NCBI GenBank assembly: GCA_001701225.1
Contig: DAAQ01000032.1
Location: 1 to 64,000, forward strand
Length of the DNA stretch: 64,000 bases
Source of the DNA: Bacteroidales bacterium H5
GTDB lineage: Bacteria; Bacteroidota; Bacteroidia; Bacteroidales; Muribaculaceae
Direction of reading: 5' to 3'
In this document: positions 15,560-24,102 of the stretch, one piece after another
How the letters are laid out: each line of letters begins with the position of its first letter
Numbering within the stretch: position 1 is the stretch's first letter
Position numbers and translations under genes: made by a program
Notes under the pieces: model-generated
Seen by the model: the letters and a program-made list of their open reading frames with translations, nothing else
Told to the model about the DNA's origin: nothing
The model's database searches: none

Positions 15560-17404
15560 TTATTTCTCCTCCATGATTTCTTTGACACGGGCAGTGACCT
15601 CGCTGACGAGGAAGGGCTGGCCCTGTATCTTGTTGATGCGCCTGATGTCGAGATTGGGATAGCGGCACTGCAGATAGTCGGCGAACATACCGGTGTTGAG
15701 CTCGGCCACGATGACGCGCCTGAAACGGGGCAGCACCTCGGCGGTGTTGGCGGGAAGCGGGTTGATATAGTTGAAATGGGCGAAAGCCACCGGGGTGCCC
15801 GAGCAGGTGAGCTCGGAGGCGGCGGTGCGCAGATGGCCGTATGTGCCGCCCCACCCTATCAGGATGGTGTCGGCGCCCTCGGCCTCGAGCACCTCGAGGG
15901 CGGGAATATCGCTGGCGATGCGGGCCACCTTCTCGCGGCGCGCCATCACCATGCGCTCGTGATTCACGGGGTCAATCGAGATGGCACCCGTCTCATAGTC
16001 CTTCTCAAGACCGCCAAGACGGTGTTCGGCACCCTCAGTGCCGGGGATGGCCCAGCGGCGCACCATTGTCTCGGGGTCGCGGGCATAGGGGCTGTAGGCG
16101 CCATCTCCACCCTCGAACAGCGGGGGATGTATCTCGGGGAGCTCACCGGCCTCGGGGATACGCCATGCGCTCGATCCGTTGCCGATGAAGGCGTCGGTCA
16201 ACAGTATCACGGGGGTCATGTGCTCGAGGGCTATGCGCGCTGCCTCGAATGCCATGGTGAAGCAGTCTGTCGGGGTCGAGGCGGCCAGCACGACCACGGG
16301 GCTCTCGCCGTTGCGGCCATAGAGGGCCTGCATCAGGTCGGTCTGCTCGGTCTTGGTGGGGAGGCCGGTCGAAGGGCCGCCGCGCTGCACGTCGATGACC
16401 ACGAGCGGCAGCTCGGCCATCACGGCAAGGCCGATACCCTCGCTCTTGAGCGCGAGGCCGGGGCCCGAGGTCGATGTCACGGCGAGGTCGCCCGCAAACG
16501 AGGCGCCGATGGCCGAGCATACGCCGCCGATCTCATCCTCCATCTGCACGGCCTTGACGCCGAGGTCCTTGCGCTTGGCTAGCTCATGGAGTATGTCGGT
16601 GGCGGGGGTGATGGGATAGCTGCCGAGGAACAGCGGACGTCCCGACCGCTCGCTGGCGGCTATGAGGCCCCATGCCGTGGCGGTGTTGCCGTTGATGTCG
16701 GTATAGACACCCGGCTCGGCCTTGCCCGACTCGATGCGACACACCGAGACAGAGGCGTGGATATTGTGGCCGTAGTCATAGCCGGCGCGTATCACCTTGG
16801 CGTTGGCCTCGAAGATGGCGGGTTTCTTGGCAAACTTGCCGTGAAGCATGTTGATGGCGGCCTCGAGGGGACGGTCGAACAGCCAGCACACCAGACCCAA
16901 GGCGAATATGTTGCGGCACTTGAGCACGCTCTTGTTGTCCATGCCCGAGTCGGCCAGCGCGGCCTTGGTCATCGAGGTGACGGGCACCTCGACTATCTGG
17001 GCGTTGATGTCGAGCTCCTTGAAAGGCTCGAGGGTCTTGAAGAGAGCCTTCTTGAGGTCGGCCTCCTTGAACGAGTCGATGTCGACGATGGCCACACCGC
17101 CGGGGCGCAGGAAACGCACGTTCTGCTTGAGCGCCGCAGGGTTCATGGCCACGAGCACGTCGCACATGTCACCGGGAGTGTGGACATCGGCGCCCACGCT
17201 CACCTGGAATCCCGACACGCCGCTAAGCGACCCCTGCGGGGCGCGCACCTCGGCCGGATAGTCGGGGAAAGTTGAGACCTTGTTGCCCAGCCCGGCCGAC
17301 ACGTTGGTGAAGATGTTGCCGGCAAGCTGCATACCGTCGCCGGAGTCGCCCGAAAACCGGACCACCACCTTGTCGAGGGTCTTGACGTTTGTCTGTTCTA
17401 TCAT
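15560..17404 (-). CDS. korA: 2-oxoacid:ferredoxin oxidoreductase, fused gamma-alpha subunit
   Basis: A 614-residue fusion. Residues about 10-190 form the gamma domain (RFSGDSGDGMQLAG near the start), followed by the alpha pyrimidine-binding domain with ATAWGLIAASERSG and GSYPITPATDILHEL. The alpha part ends with a domain II carrying VIVAELNTGMFADYLQ. The gamma-alpha fusion with a separate KorB is typical of Bacteroidota KorAB. The start at 17404 is chosen over 17479, because a TATCTTTG box at 17457-17450 would lie inside the longer reading. The cluster feeds succinate/propionate metabolism and reductive carboxylation in anaerobes. Confidence 0.93.
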   Translation of the reverse strand: MIEQTNVKTLDKVVVRFSGDSGDGMQLAGNIFTNVSAGLGNKVSTFPDYPAEVRAPQGSLSGVSGFQVSVGADVHTPGDMCDVLVAMNPAALKQNVRFLRPGGVAIVDIDSFKEADLKKALFKTLEPFKELDINAQIVEVPVTSMTKAALADSGMDNKSVLKCRNIFALGLVCWLFDRPLEAAINMLHGKFAKKPAIFEANAKVIRAGYDYGHNIHASVSVCRIESGKAEPGVYTDINGNTATAWGLIAASERSGRPLFLGSYPITPATDILHELAKRKDLGVKAVQMEDEIGGVCSAIGASFAGDLAVTSTSGPGLALKSEGIGLAVMAELPLVVIDVQRGGPSTGLPTKTEQTDLMQALYGRNGESPVVVLAASTPTDCFTMAFEAARIALEHMTPVILLTDAFIGNGSSAWRIPEAGELPEIHPPLFEGGDGAYSPYARDPETMVRRWAIPGTEGAEHRLGGLEKDYETGAISIDPVNHERMVMARREKVARIASDIPALEVLEAEGADTILIGWGGTYGHLRTAASELTCSGTPVAFAHFNYINPLPANTAEVLPRFRRVIVAELNTGMFADYLQCRYPNLDIRRINKIQGQPFLVSEVTARVKEIMEEK

Positions 17405-17449
17405 ATCTTGGGTTATGTGAAATATCCGATTGATTGTTGAAAATTTTTG

Positions 17450-17457
17450 CAAAGATA
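17450..17457 (-). promoter_or_regulatory. korAB promoter (-7 box)
   Basis: The minus strand reads TATCTTTG, 45 bp upstream of the korA start. No strong -33 TTTG. It may drive korA-korB and perhaps the esterase and AAA+ cassette downstream, since no clear terminator separates them. Confidence 0.6.
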
Positions 17458-17506
17458 ACGCTTTTCGCGGAATAATCATAAGGAAACACCCCGCAAAAGC
17501 CTACGT

Positions 17507-18187
17507 CTATTCGTCGCCGAGGAGGTCGGGACGCAGGGCGCGCGTGCGTGCCAGCGCCTGCTCGTGCTTCCAGTCGTCGATGCGGGCGGCGTGTCCCGAC
17601 AGCAGCACGTCTGGCACCTTCCAGCCGTTATACTCGGCGGGACGGGTATAGACGGGAGGGGCCAGCAGATTGTCCTGGAACGAGTCCGACAGGGCGCTCT
17701 GCTCGTCGCCGATGGCACCCGGGATGAGGCGTATTATAGAGTCGGCAATCACCACGGCGGGTATCTCGCCCCCCGTGAGCACATAGTCGCCGATAGAGAT
17801 TTCCTTGGTCACGAGGTGCTCGCGTATGCGGTAGTCGACCCCTTTGTAGTGGCCGCAGAGTATTATGAGGTTCCGGCACAGCGACAGGCTGTTGGCCATG
17901 GGCTGGGTCAGCAGCTCGCCGTCGGGCGAGGTGAAGATGACCTCGTCATAGTCGCGCTGCGACTTGAGTTCGGTGATGGCGCGGTCGACAGGTTCGACCA
18001 TCATCACCATTCCGGCCTCGCCGCCAAAGGGATAGTCGTCGACCTTGCGGTGCTTGTTTGTCGACCACTGGCGCAGGTTGTGCACCACAATCTCGCACAG
18101 GCCCTTGTCCTGGGCGCGCTTGAGTATCGAGCACCCCAGGGGGCTCTCGAGCATTTCGGGGAGTACGGTGAGTATGTCGATTCGCAT
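17507..18187 (-). CDS. trmD: tRNA (guanine-37-N1)-methyltransferase
   Basis: A 226-residue SPOUT methyltransferase that adds m1G at position 37 of tRNAs reading CNN codons, preventing frameshifts. It shows the TrmD start MRIDILTVLPEM, the GGEAGMVM segment and the trefoil-knot AdoMet site LCGHYKGVDYRIRE with SIGDYVLTGGE. It is the last gene of a run recF-dciA-thioesterase-rRNA methyltransferase-trmD, 6 bp after the methyltransferase gene. It is not next to rimM or rpsP as in many bacteria. Confidence 0.96.
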   Translation of the reverse strand: MRIDILTVLPEMLESPLGCSILKRAQDKGLCEIVVHNLRQWSTNKHRKVDDYPFGGEAGMVMMVEPVDRAITELKSQRDYDEVIFTSPDGELLTQPMANSLSLCRNLIILCGHYKGVDYRIREHLVTKEISIGDYVLTGGEIPAVVIADSIIRLIPGAIGDEQSALSDSFQDNLLAPPVYTRPAEYNGWKVPDVLLSGHAARIDDWKHEQALARTRALRPDLLGDE

Positions 18188-18193
18188 TCTATG

Positions 18194-19558
18194 CTATAGT
18201 TTTTTTATTCTTGAACTTGATGGATACAGATTGTTGGCACGGTTGCCGATATTCTTCATCCACCCTAAGGAGAGACCGCCGTATGTCACGGCCACATAGC
18301 CGCGCGGTGTCCCCCCGGGCAGTGTGATTGCATCGCCGCGCAGATAGGCCACCGCCTCGTCGACAGAGAGCGCTACCTGCGGAAAGGCCCCGGGGGCCAG
18401 TGCCGTAGAGAGTGCGAGGGGATGGGCGGGTATCAGGTCGCGCCCCTTGACGGTGGCCAGAGGGACACCCTCGTGTATCACGTCCGCCTTCTCTGCCACA
18501 CGGCGCAGCAGGTCAGTGTGGAGGGCCGGAAAGGCCGTGAGCCTGTCGGCGGTGGCCATGAAGGTCATGCCGTCGCCATTCACCCACCCCTTCACGGTAT
18601 CGGGGATGGCCGGAGCCTTGTCGCGGCGGCTCTTGCGGTCGCGTGCCGGAGTGTGGGGTGTCAGCGTGCCCGGCTTGCGCAGCACGGCCACAAACAGCCC
18701 CTCGCCGCGTGTGAGTCCAGGGATGAAGCGGCAGCAATGTGCCCCGGTGTCAATGCCGGGGGTGATGCCCCATGCGGGGTCGACGGGTATCCCGACGCTC
18801 TCGGCGCCGTAGAGCTCCATCAGCCTTTCAACCTGCTCCTCGTCTTCGCTGCGGTTGAATGTGCAGGTGCTGTATATCATCCACCCTCCGGGGCGCAGCG
18901 CGGGCCACAGGTTGTCGGTAATCTCGCGCTGCAGGGCGGCGCAGTCGCGCACCAGTCCCTCGCTCCATTGCGCCACGGCCTGAGGGTCCTTGCGCATCAT
19001 CCCCTCGCCCGAGCAGGGCACATCGGCCACGATGATGTCAAACTCCTCGCGCAGGGTGCCGAGGCGCGCGGTGTCGCCGCGGGTCACGATGACCGACGGA
19101 TCGCCCCAGCGCACGATGTTCTCGCGCAGGGCGGCGGCGCGTGCGGGCACATATTCGTTGGCCACGGTCACCGACCCGGCGGGGAGGGCCGACATCACGG
19201 CAGTGGTCTTCCCCCCGGGAGCGGCACAGGCGTCGAGCACCCGCAGGGGATGGCCGACACCCGCGGTGAGTGTCCGCACAATATGTGCATGGAACATCGA
19301 GGCGGCCTCCTGGACATAATATGCCCCGGCATGGAGCCTCGGGTCGAGAGTGAACTGCGGACGCGAGGGCAGATATAACCCCTCCGGGCACCAGGGCACA
19401 GTGACGGCACCGTCGAACGATGCGCCCCCCTTGGCCGTGTTGAGGCGCACAGACACCTCGGGCTCACCCGTGGCGAGCGCGTCAGGCAGGTCGCCGAGGC
19501 CGATGCCCTCCATCAGCCTGACAAATCCGGCAGGTATCTCCTTGGCAGGTGCTGTCAT
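18194..19558 (-). CDS. rsmF: rRNA m5C methyltransferase, RsmF/NOP2-type
   Basis: A 454-residue RNA cytosine-5 methyltransferase. It has an AdoMet-binding domain (LDACAAPGGKT), the cysteine of DVPCSGEGMM and the catalytic cysteine of YSTCTFN. A long C-terminal extension includes the RGDAITLPGG segment typical of RsmF-type proteins. The start at 19558 overlaps the thioesterase stop by ATGA; a longer in-frame reading would overlap most of the thioesterase gene. The exact rRNA target (E. coli RsmF acts on C1407 of 16S rRNA) is assumed by family. Confidence 0.85.
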   Translation of the reverse strand: MTAPAKEIPAGFVRLMEGIGLGDLPDALATGEPEVSVRLNTAKGGASFDGAVTVPWCPEGLYLPSRPQFTLDPRLHAGAYYVQEAASMFHAHIVRTLTAGVGHPLRVLDACAAPGGKTTAVMSALPAGSVTVANEYVPARAAALRENIVRWGDPSVIVTRGDTARLGTLREEFDIIVADVPCSGEGMMRKDPQAVAQWSEGLVRDCAALQREITDNLWPALRPGGWMIYSTCTFNRSEDEEQVERLMELYGAESVGIPVDPAWGITPGIDTGAHCCRFIPGLTRGEGLFVAVLRKPGTLTPHTPARDRKSRRDKAPAIPDTVKGWVNGDGMTFMATADRLTAFPALHTDLLRRVAEKADVIHEGVPLATVKGRDLIPAHPLALSTALAPGAFPQVALSVDEAVAYLRGDAITLPGGTPRGYVAVTYGGLSLGWMKNIGNRANNLYPSSSRIKKL

Positions 19559-19983
19559 CGTTCTTTCAGCGGAAACTCGCGCCCCTCGATTTTCTCGAGG
19601 GCGGCGCGCCACTCGTCCGTGATGGGTATGGATGTCATCTTGCGGGGGTCGAATCCGCACATCACCGTGCGGCAGCGGCACTTGACCTCATTGCCGCGTG
19701 CGGGGCACACCACAGCCTGCTCGAAGGTAAGGCTCTTCTCGCCCACTGCTACGGTCGAGGTGACTACCTGCAGCTCCTCGCCGAAGAAGGCCGGGGCGCA
19801 GAAGTCGCAGTTGACATTGACCACCACCAGACCGGCCTTGCTGATGTCGAGGTCGGCCCCCATGGCGGCGAGGAAATATCTTGTCTTGGCAAGGTCCATC
19901 AGCGAGAAATATACGCTGTTGTTGACGTGGCCCAGGGCGTCGATGTCGCTGAAACGCAGCTGGACCGGGGTTATGAATGGCAT
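19555..19983 (-). CDS. Hotdog-fold acyl-CoA thioesterase (YbgC-like)
   Basis: A 142-residue single hotdog domain of the 4-hydroxybenzoyl-CoA thioesterase type. The active-site segment RFSDIDALGHVNNSVYF holds the catalytic Asp and the GHVNN turn. It probably hydrolyses short- or medium-chain acyl-CoA in the cytosol; the substrate cannot be told. It lies 19 bp after the dciA-like gene and overlaps the rRNA methyltransferase start. Confidence 0.85.
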   Translation of the reverse strand: MPFITPVQLRFSDIDALGHVNNSVYFSLMDLAKTRYFLAAMGADLDISKAGLVVVNVNCDFCAPAFFGEELQVVTSTVAVGEKSLTFEQAVVCPARGNEVKCRCRTVMCGFDPRKMTSIPITDEWRAALEKIEGREFPLKER

Positions 19984-20002
19984 CTGTATTATATCTTGGT
20001 TT

Positions 20003-20293
20003 TCAGTGTATCACGATTTCCTTGACCACATCCGCGCCTACGGCCTTGTTGATGGCCTCGACGAGCGCGGCACGGCTATAGGACAGCTCGTTCTTGAGCG
20101 GTGCCGAGGTGAGGTAAACATGCATCACCCCGTGGTCGACATAACGCCGCAGGGTATAGCGGTTTATCGACGGCCCCACCACATCGGCCCACACGGCGGC
20201 GGCGCGGCGGTCGTTGAGGCCGTCGGTGAGTCCGGCCCTGTTCATGGCCTCTTCGATGATGGCGGCTATATGCTTGGGATAGGTACGTTTCAT
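20003..20293 (-). CDS. DUF721/DciA-like protein
   Basis: A 96-residue DUF721 protein beginning MKRTYPKHIAAIIEEAM, with the conserved AVWADVVGPSINRYT and LKNELSYSRAALVEAIN segments. DciA proteins act in loading the replicative helicase in bacteria without DnaC, which fits its place directly after recF. Its ATG overlaps the recF stop (ATGA at 20293-20290). An in-frame upstream extension to 20563 lies inside recF and is rejected. Confidence 0.85.
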   Translation of the reverse strand: MKRTYPKHIAAIIEEAMNRAGLTDGLNDRRAAAVWADVVGPSINRYTLRRYVDHGVMHVYLTSAPLKNELSYSRAALVEAINKAVGADVVKEIVIH

Positions 20294-21390
20294 TGCCGGG
20301 TGAACGAGCCCTCCTCGACGCTCCAGAGCCTGACATCGCCCCCCGTGCGGCTCATTATCTCGTCGAGGTGCTTGCGGTTGGTGTCGGTGATGAATATCTG
20401 CCCGAAATCGGGCGAGGAGGTCACCAGTTCCATTATCCTGGCCACGCGGGTGGCGTCGAGCTTGTCGAAGATGTCGTCGAGCAGCAGCAGCGGGCGCATC
20501 CCCGTGGCCTCGCGCAGAAAGTCGTATTGCGCCAGGCGCAGGGCTATGGTGAATGTCTTGCACTGTCCCTGCGAGCCTGTGCGGCGCATGGGCATCCCGT
20601 CGAGGGTCATGGCTATGTCGTCGCGGTGAGGCCCCACGGATGTATGGCGCACGATCTCGTCGTGGCGGCGGGCCGAGTTAAGTAACGCGCGCAGGGTCGA
20701 GCCCGGCGCGTTGAGATGGCTCTCGTATGTCAGCTCCACGACCTCGCCAGGCCCCGCAACGGCGGCATAATGGCCCGAGAAGAGTGCCGTGAGGCGTCTG
20801 GTCCACGCGGCGCGGGCCTCGTGGAGATACTCGGCCGACAGCTCCATCATCGTCTCGACGGCATCATAGAGTCCGGGGTCGACACACCCCTCGCGCAACA
20901 GGCGGTTGCGCTGCTCGAGGCCTTTGCCATAGCGTATCAGCGAGTCGAGATACACGGGGTCGCTCTGCGAGATGACCATATCCATCCACCGGCGGCGTTC
21001 CTCCCCGCTGTCGCGTATCAGGTCGACATCCTGGGGGGCGGCCATCACCAGCGGGAAACTGCCTATGTGGGCGCTGAGGCGTGTATATTCCTTGCCCCCG
21101 CGTTTCAGGCTCTTGCGCCGTCCCGGAGTGAGCCCAAGCAGCAGCTCCTCCTCGACACCCTTGCGCTCATAGCGCCCTTTCAGGATGGCGAAATCCTCAC
21201 CTCTCGTGATGGCCATGCGGTCGGTGACCCCGGTGAAACTCTTGCAGAAGCTCAGGAAATATATCGCATCGAGCAGGTTTGACTTGCCCATGCCGTTATT
21301 GCCCAGGAAACAGTTCACCTTTCCCGACAGCTCCAGCCGGGCCGACGGGATATTCTTGAAATTGGTCAATGACAGTTCTTCCAGACGCAT
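20290..21390 (-). CDS. recF: DNA replication and repair protein RecF
   Basis: A 366-residue SMC-like ATPase that loads RecA at single-strand gaps with RecO and RecR. Walker A is FLGNNGMGKSN near residue 33, the ABC signature region is TGSQGQCKTF, and Walker B is LLLLDDIFDKLD. The ATG at 21390 (MRLEELSLTNFKN) gives the usual family start. The longer reading from 21429 would include the promoter. First gene of a five-gene minus-strand operon. Confidence 0.95.
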   Translation of the reverse strand: MRLEELSLTNFKNIPSARLELSGKVNCFLGNNGMGKSNLLDAIYFLSFCKSFTGVTDRMAITRGEDFAILKGRYERKGVEEELLLGLTPGRRKSLKRGGKEYTRLSAHIGSFPLVMAAPQDVDLIRDSGEERRRWMDMVISQSDPVYLDSLIRYGKGLEQRNRLLREGCVDPGLYDAVETMMELSAEYLHEARAAWTRRLTALFSGHYAAVAGPGEVVELTYESHLNAPGSTLRALLNSARRHDEIVRHTSVGPHRDDIAMTLDGMPMRRTGSQGQCKTFTIALRLAQYDFLREATGMRPLLLLDDIFDKLDATRVARIMELVTSSPDFGQIFITDTNRKHLDEIMSRTGGDVRLWSVEEGSFTRQ

Positions 21391-21398
21391 AACGGTCA

Positions 21399-21430
21399 CA
21401 AAATTACTCAAAATCCTCCAAGAGAGCAAA
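21399..21430 (-). promoter_or_regulatory. recF operon promoter
   Basis: On the minus strand TTTG (21430-21427), a 20-bp spacer and TAATTTTG (21406-21399). The transcript would be nearly leaderless, starting only a few bases before the recF ATG. Confidence 0.65.
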
Positions 21431-21511
21431 TAAATATACCCACCGCCCCAATCTGTTAAAATAGATTAATTATGATGCCATTACGGATGCCGTTTGTTAT
21501 ATTTGTTCTTC

Positions 21512-21552
21512 AAGCCCGAAGAGCCGTCGTCATCCTTAGGGACAATGACATA
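21512..21552. repeat. Left-flank repeat of the second RAYT
   Basis: The sequence CCGAAGAGCCGTCGTCATCC and the following TTAGGGACAATGACAT resemble the repeat units at 22352-22375 and 22100-22120 on the other side of the transposase. This suggests the gene lies inside a field of REP-like units. Confidence 0.5.
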
Positions 21553-21578
21553 CAAATCTATATTTCTACAATCATACC

Positions 21579-22025
21579 ATGAGCAAGACCACCTCTCTCT
21601 TCCACATAGTATTCAGCACCAGATACCGTCTGAATGCTATACCTCAGTCTCTCGAAAAGGATGTCTATACCTTCGTCTGGAGCTGCATAAAGGAGAAAAG
21701 CTCCCGCCTTCTGCGCATTGGCGGTATCGGTGACCACATACATCTGCTGGTCAACCTTAACCCCGCAGTGGCACTGTCTGATTTCGTAAGGCACGTCAAA
21801 GCGAAAAGCAGCGGATGGATGAGGACAGACGGGCGTTTTCCCATGTTCAAGGGATGGTCCGAGGGATATTTCGCCTGTTCCATCTCTCCAGATGTCAAGA
21901 GAAATGTCATTTCATACATAAACGACCAGAAAACACATCACCGCGTCAACCCGTTTGACGATGAGATGAAATCATTGTGCCATTATGCCGACCTCGAGTA
22001 TGACGACCAGGATATGCGGCTATGA
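21579..22025 (+). CDS. Second REP-associated tyrosine transposase
   Basis: A 148-residue Y1 HUH transposase. The metal motif is GDHIHLLVNL (His53, His55) and the likely catalytic residue is Tyr113 in VISYINDQ. It has the same layout as the first RAYT at 205-639, but many substitutions separate them and the flanking repeats differ. The two are therefore separate lineages that presumably recognise different palindromes. No frameshift is visible, so it may be intact. The downstream 480 bp carry its likely REP targets. Confidence 0.88.
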   Translation: MSKTTSLFHIVFSTRYRLNAIPQSLEKDVYTFVWSCIKEKSSRLLRIGGIGDHIHLLVNLNPAVALSDFVRHVKAKSSGWMRTDGRFPMFKGWSEGYFACSISPDVKRNVISYINDQKTHHRVNPFDDEMKSLCHYADLEYDDQDMRL

Positions 22026-22036
22026 CACAACGGATA

Positions 22037-22445
22037 ACATCGCCCCTTGGCGGGGCTCAATCAATAATATCTCCACATCCCCGGGGTTCCCTGCGGTCAC
22101 CCCGGGCTAACAATGACATCGGCCCTCCCGGGCCTCCCTCACCATACATTGACCCCACGCTCATCCCTCAGGTCCCGGAAGCCACAGTTTTCAACCGAGT
22201 CTACCACGCCAATCATCATGACCCGATAGCTTCCCTCAGGCCCGGTGGACTATCGGCATGACCCACGTACATTCCCCCGGCCCGTCGTCATAACCCGATA
22301 GCCCCCCAGGCTCGGAGGGCCGTCGTCATGACCTAATAGCCTCCCACAGGCCCGGAGGGCCGTCGGCATCCTTAACCCCGGGTGACCGCAGGGAACCCGG
22401 GGACAAGCCGCCCTCTATACATTGAGCCCCGCCAAGGGGCGATGT
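22037..22445. repeat. REP/BIME-like repeat field next to the second RAYT
   Basis: The ends form a perfect 25-bp inverted repeat (22037-22061 and 22421-22445, core GCCCCTTGGCGGGGCTC). Inside is a second inverted pair around GGTTCCCTGCGGTCACC (22079-22106 and 22377-22403). Between them are three imperfect direct copies, about 50 bp each, of a unit with CATGACCCGATAGC and CAGGCCCGGAGGGCC (starting near 22216, 22285 and 22325). No gene is present in 22026-22508. The structure fits a BIME array mobilised by the adjacent RAYT. Confidence 0.75.
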
Positions 22446-22508
22446 CATAAGGCACGACAGACACCTTTACCCGGCGATAAACCGATTTTTGCGGAGAATA
22501 TATTTTTT

Positions 22509-23465
22509 TCAATATATCTCTCTGGCTATCCGGGCCACCGAGTCGGAGGCCATGAGCGAGTAGAAATGAATCGAGGGGACGCCGTGGGCTATGAGGTCAC
22601 GGCACTGGGCAATCGCCCATTCGACGCCCGCCTCGCGGGCCTGCTCGTCGGTGGTGCAGCGGCGCAGCTCCGAGGCAAACTCCTCGGGGATATCCGTGCG
22701 GAACACCCTCGGAAGCACCGTGAGCTGGTTCATGGTCACTATCGGCTTGACACCCGGGATGATAGGTACATTGATTCCCTCGGCGCGGGCTCGCTCGACA
22801 AACTCATAATACTTGCGGTTGTCAAAAAACATCTGCGTCACCAGATACTCGGCTCCGGCATCGACCTTCATCCTGGCATAGCGCAGGTCGCTCTCCATGT
22901 TGGGTGCCGACTCATGTTTCTCTGGATAGCAGGCCATGCCATAACTGAACGGGGTCGCGTTGGCCTCGAACGCCTCGCCATCGGCATAGACCCCCCGGTT
23001 GAAGTCGTTGACCTGCGCCTGGAGGTCTGTGGCATGGAGGTTGACCACCTTGGGGTCTGTAGACTTGTCGGGCCCCTTGGGGTCACCCTGCAAGAGCAGC
23101 AGGTCGTGCACGCCGAGAAAGTTAAGGTCTATCAGCGCATACTCGGTCTCGGCACGGGTGAACCCCTTGCATATCATGTGGGGCACCGCCGTGATGCCAT
23201 AGCGGTTCTGTATGGCCGAAGCGATGGCCACCGAGCCGGGACGCTTGCGCACCTTCTGCTTCACTATCGAGCCGTCGGGCAGCTCGCGGTATATCGTCTC
23301 CGAACGGTGGGAGGTGATGTTGATATATTTGGGGTCAAACTCGCGCAGCTTGTCGATTATGGCATACACACGCTCTATGCTGTTGCCCTTGAGGGGCGGA
23401 AGTATCTCGAACGAGAACGCGGTGCGGCCATTCCCGGCCGTGCGAAGATGGTCTATTACTCTCAT
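22509..23465 (-). CDS. metF: 5,10-methylenetetrahydrofolate reductase
   Basis: A 318-residue flavoprotein reducing methylene- to methyl-tetrahydrofolate, the methyl donor used by MetH. It has the family strands FSFEILPPLKG, YINITSHRSE, LLLLQGDPKGP, ATPFSYGMACYPEKHE and TQMFFDN. The length is near the bacterial norm of about 300. It is a single gene with its own -7 box. metH lies 13 kb away on the same strand, and cobalamin genes lie 5 kb away. Confidence 0.95.
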   Translation of the reverse strand: MRVIDHLRTAGNGRTAFSFEILPPLKGNSIERVYAIIDKLREFDPKYINITSHRSETIYRELPDGSIVKQKVRKRPGSVAIASAIQNRYGITAVPHMICKGFTRAETEYALIDLNFLGVHDLLLLQGDPKGPDKSTDPKVVNLHATDLQAQVNDFNRGVYADGEAFEANATPFSYGMACYPEKHESAPNMESDLRYARMKVDAGAEYLVTQMFFDNRKYYEFVERARAEGINVPIIPGVKPIVTMNQLTVLPRVFRTDIPEEFASELRRCTTDEQAREAGVEWAIAQCRDLIAHGVPSIHFYSLMASDSVARIAREIY

Positions 23466-23521
23466 TTGGTATCTGATGGCGACTGCCTATGATTATTCGG
23501 TTACGGACTCTGTTTACGCTG

Positions 23522-23529
23522 CAAATATA
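23522..23529 (-). promoter_or_regulatory. metF promoter (-7 box)
   Basis: The minus strand reads TATATTTG, giving a leader of about 50 nt. No clear -33 element at 19-20 bp. It lies just beyond the stop codon of the outer-membrane protein gene (23539-24102). Confidence 0.55.
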
Positions 23530-23538
23530 CGAAAAATC

Positions 23539-24102
23539 TCAGAAATCCATGCCAATCCGAAAGGCAAACATCGCATCGGTACTCCTCTTGTCCCCTGCAT
23601 GGACAATCAGTAGGCCCTGCTCGCCGGGCATCACATCATATCTGTTCACCTTGTGTCCCCTCAGGGTCAGGCCGATGCCGACATTGATGCCGACCTTGCG
23701 TCCCCAGTTGAAACGGTGGCCCACCGTCGGCGAGAGATAGATGCCTCCGCCGTCAGCCATGTTATATCCCAGCCTCAGGTCGCCGAATGGAGTGAAACGC
23801 CCGAACGCACGGTCTGTGCGCACCTGCACGAACAGGGGCACTATGAACCTGTCGGTGTCACCGCACCCCTCGACTGTCAAGCCCGCACCGACGAATAGGG
23901 CCGGATTGAACTGATAGCCGTGAGATGTCGATGCCCCGGTATAGAACCTCGTCTCCGAGCGGCTGCCATACATGCCGTATGCATCATCGGAAGTGAGCGA
24001 ATTGCTCCACTCGACAAATCCCCTGTAGCCGCGACCGGGCTGACGTGCCTGTGCCGACAGCATGGCCAGCACAGCCATAATCAGCATAATGTATCTTCTC
24101 AT
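23539..24102 (-). CDS. Putative outer-membrane beta-barrel protein
   Basis: A 187-residue protein with a cleavable signal peptide (MRRYIMLIMAVLAMLSAQA). Alternating strands follow, with aromatic and glycine residues (FTPFGDLRLGYNMADGG, VGINVGIGLTLRG) and a C-terminal aromatic residue (RIGMDF), typical of small outer-membrane barrels in Bacteroidales. Specific function unknown. Its ATG overlaps the stop of the upstream lipoprotein gene, so they form a coupled pair. Confidence 0.7.
   Translation of the reverse strand: MRRYIMLIMAVLAMLSAQARQPGRGYRGFVEWSNSLTSDDAYGMYGSRSETRFYTGASTSHGYQFNPALFVGAGLTVEGCGDTDRFIVPLFVQVRTDRAFGRFTPFGDLRLGYNMADGGGIYLSPTVGHRFNWGRKVGINVGIGLTLRGHKVNRYDVMPGEQGLLIVHAGDKRSTDAMFAFRIGMDF

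Noticed and set aside
22037..22445. CRISPR array
   Set aside because: The direct repeats are imperfect, only three, with no regular unique spacers and no cas genes; they adjoin a RAYT.
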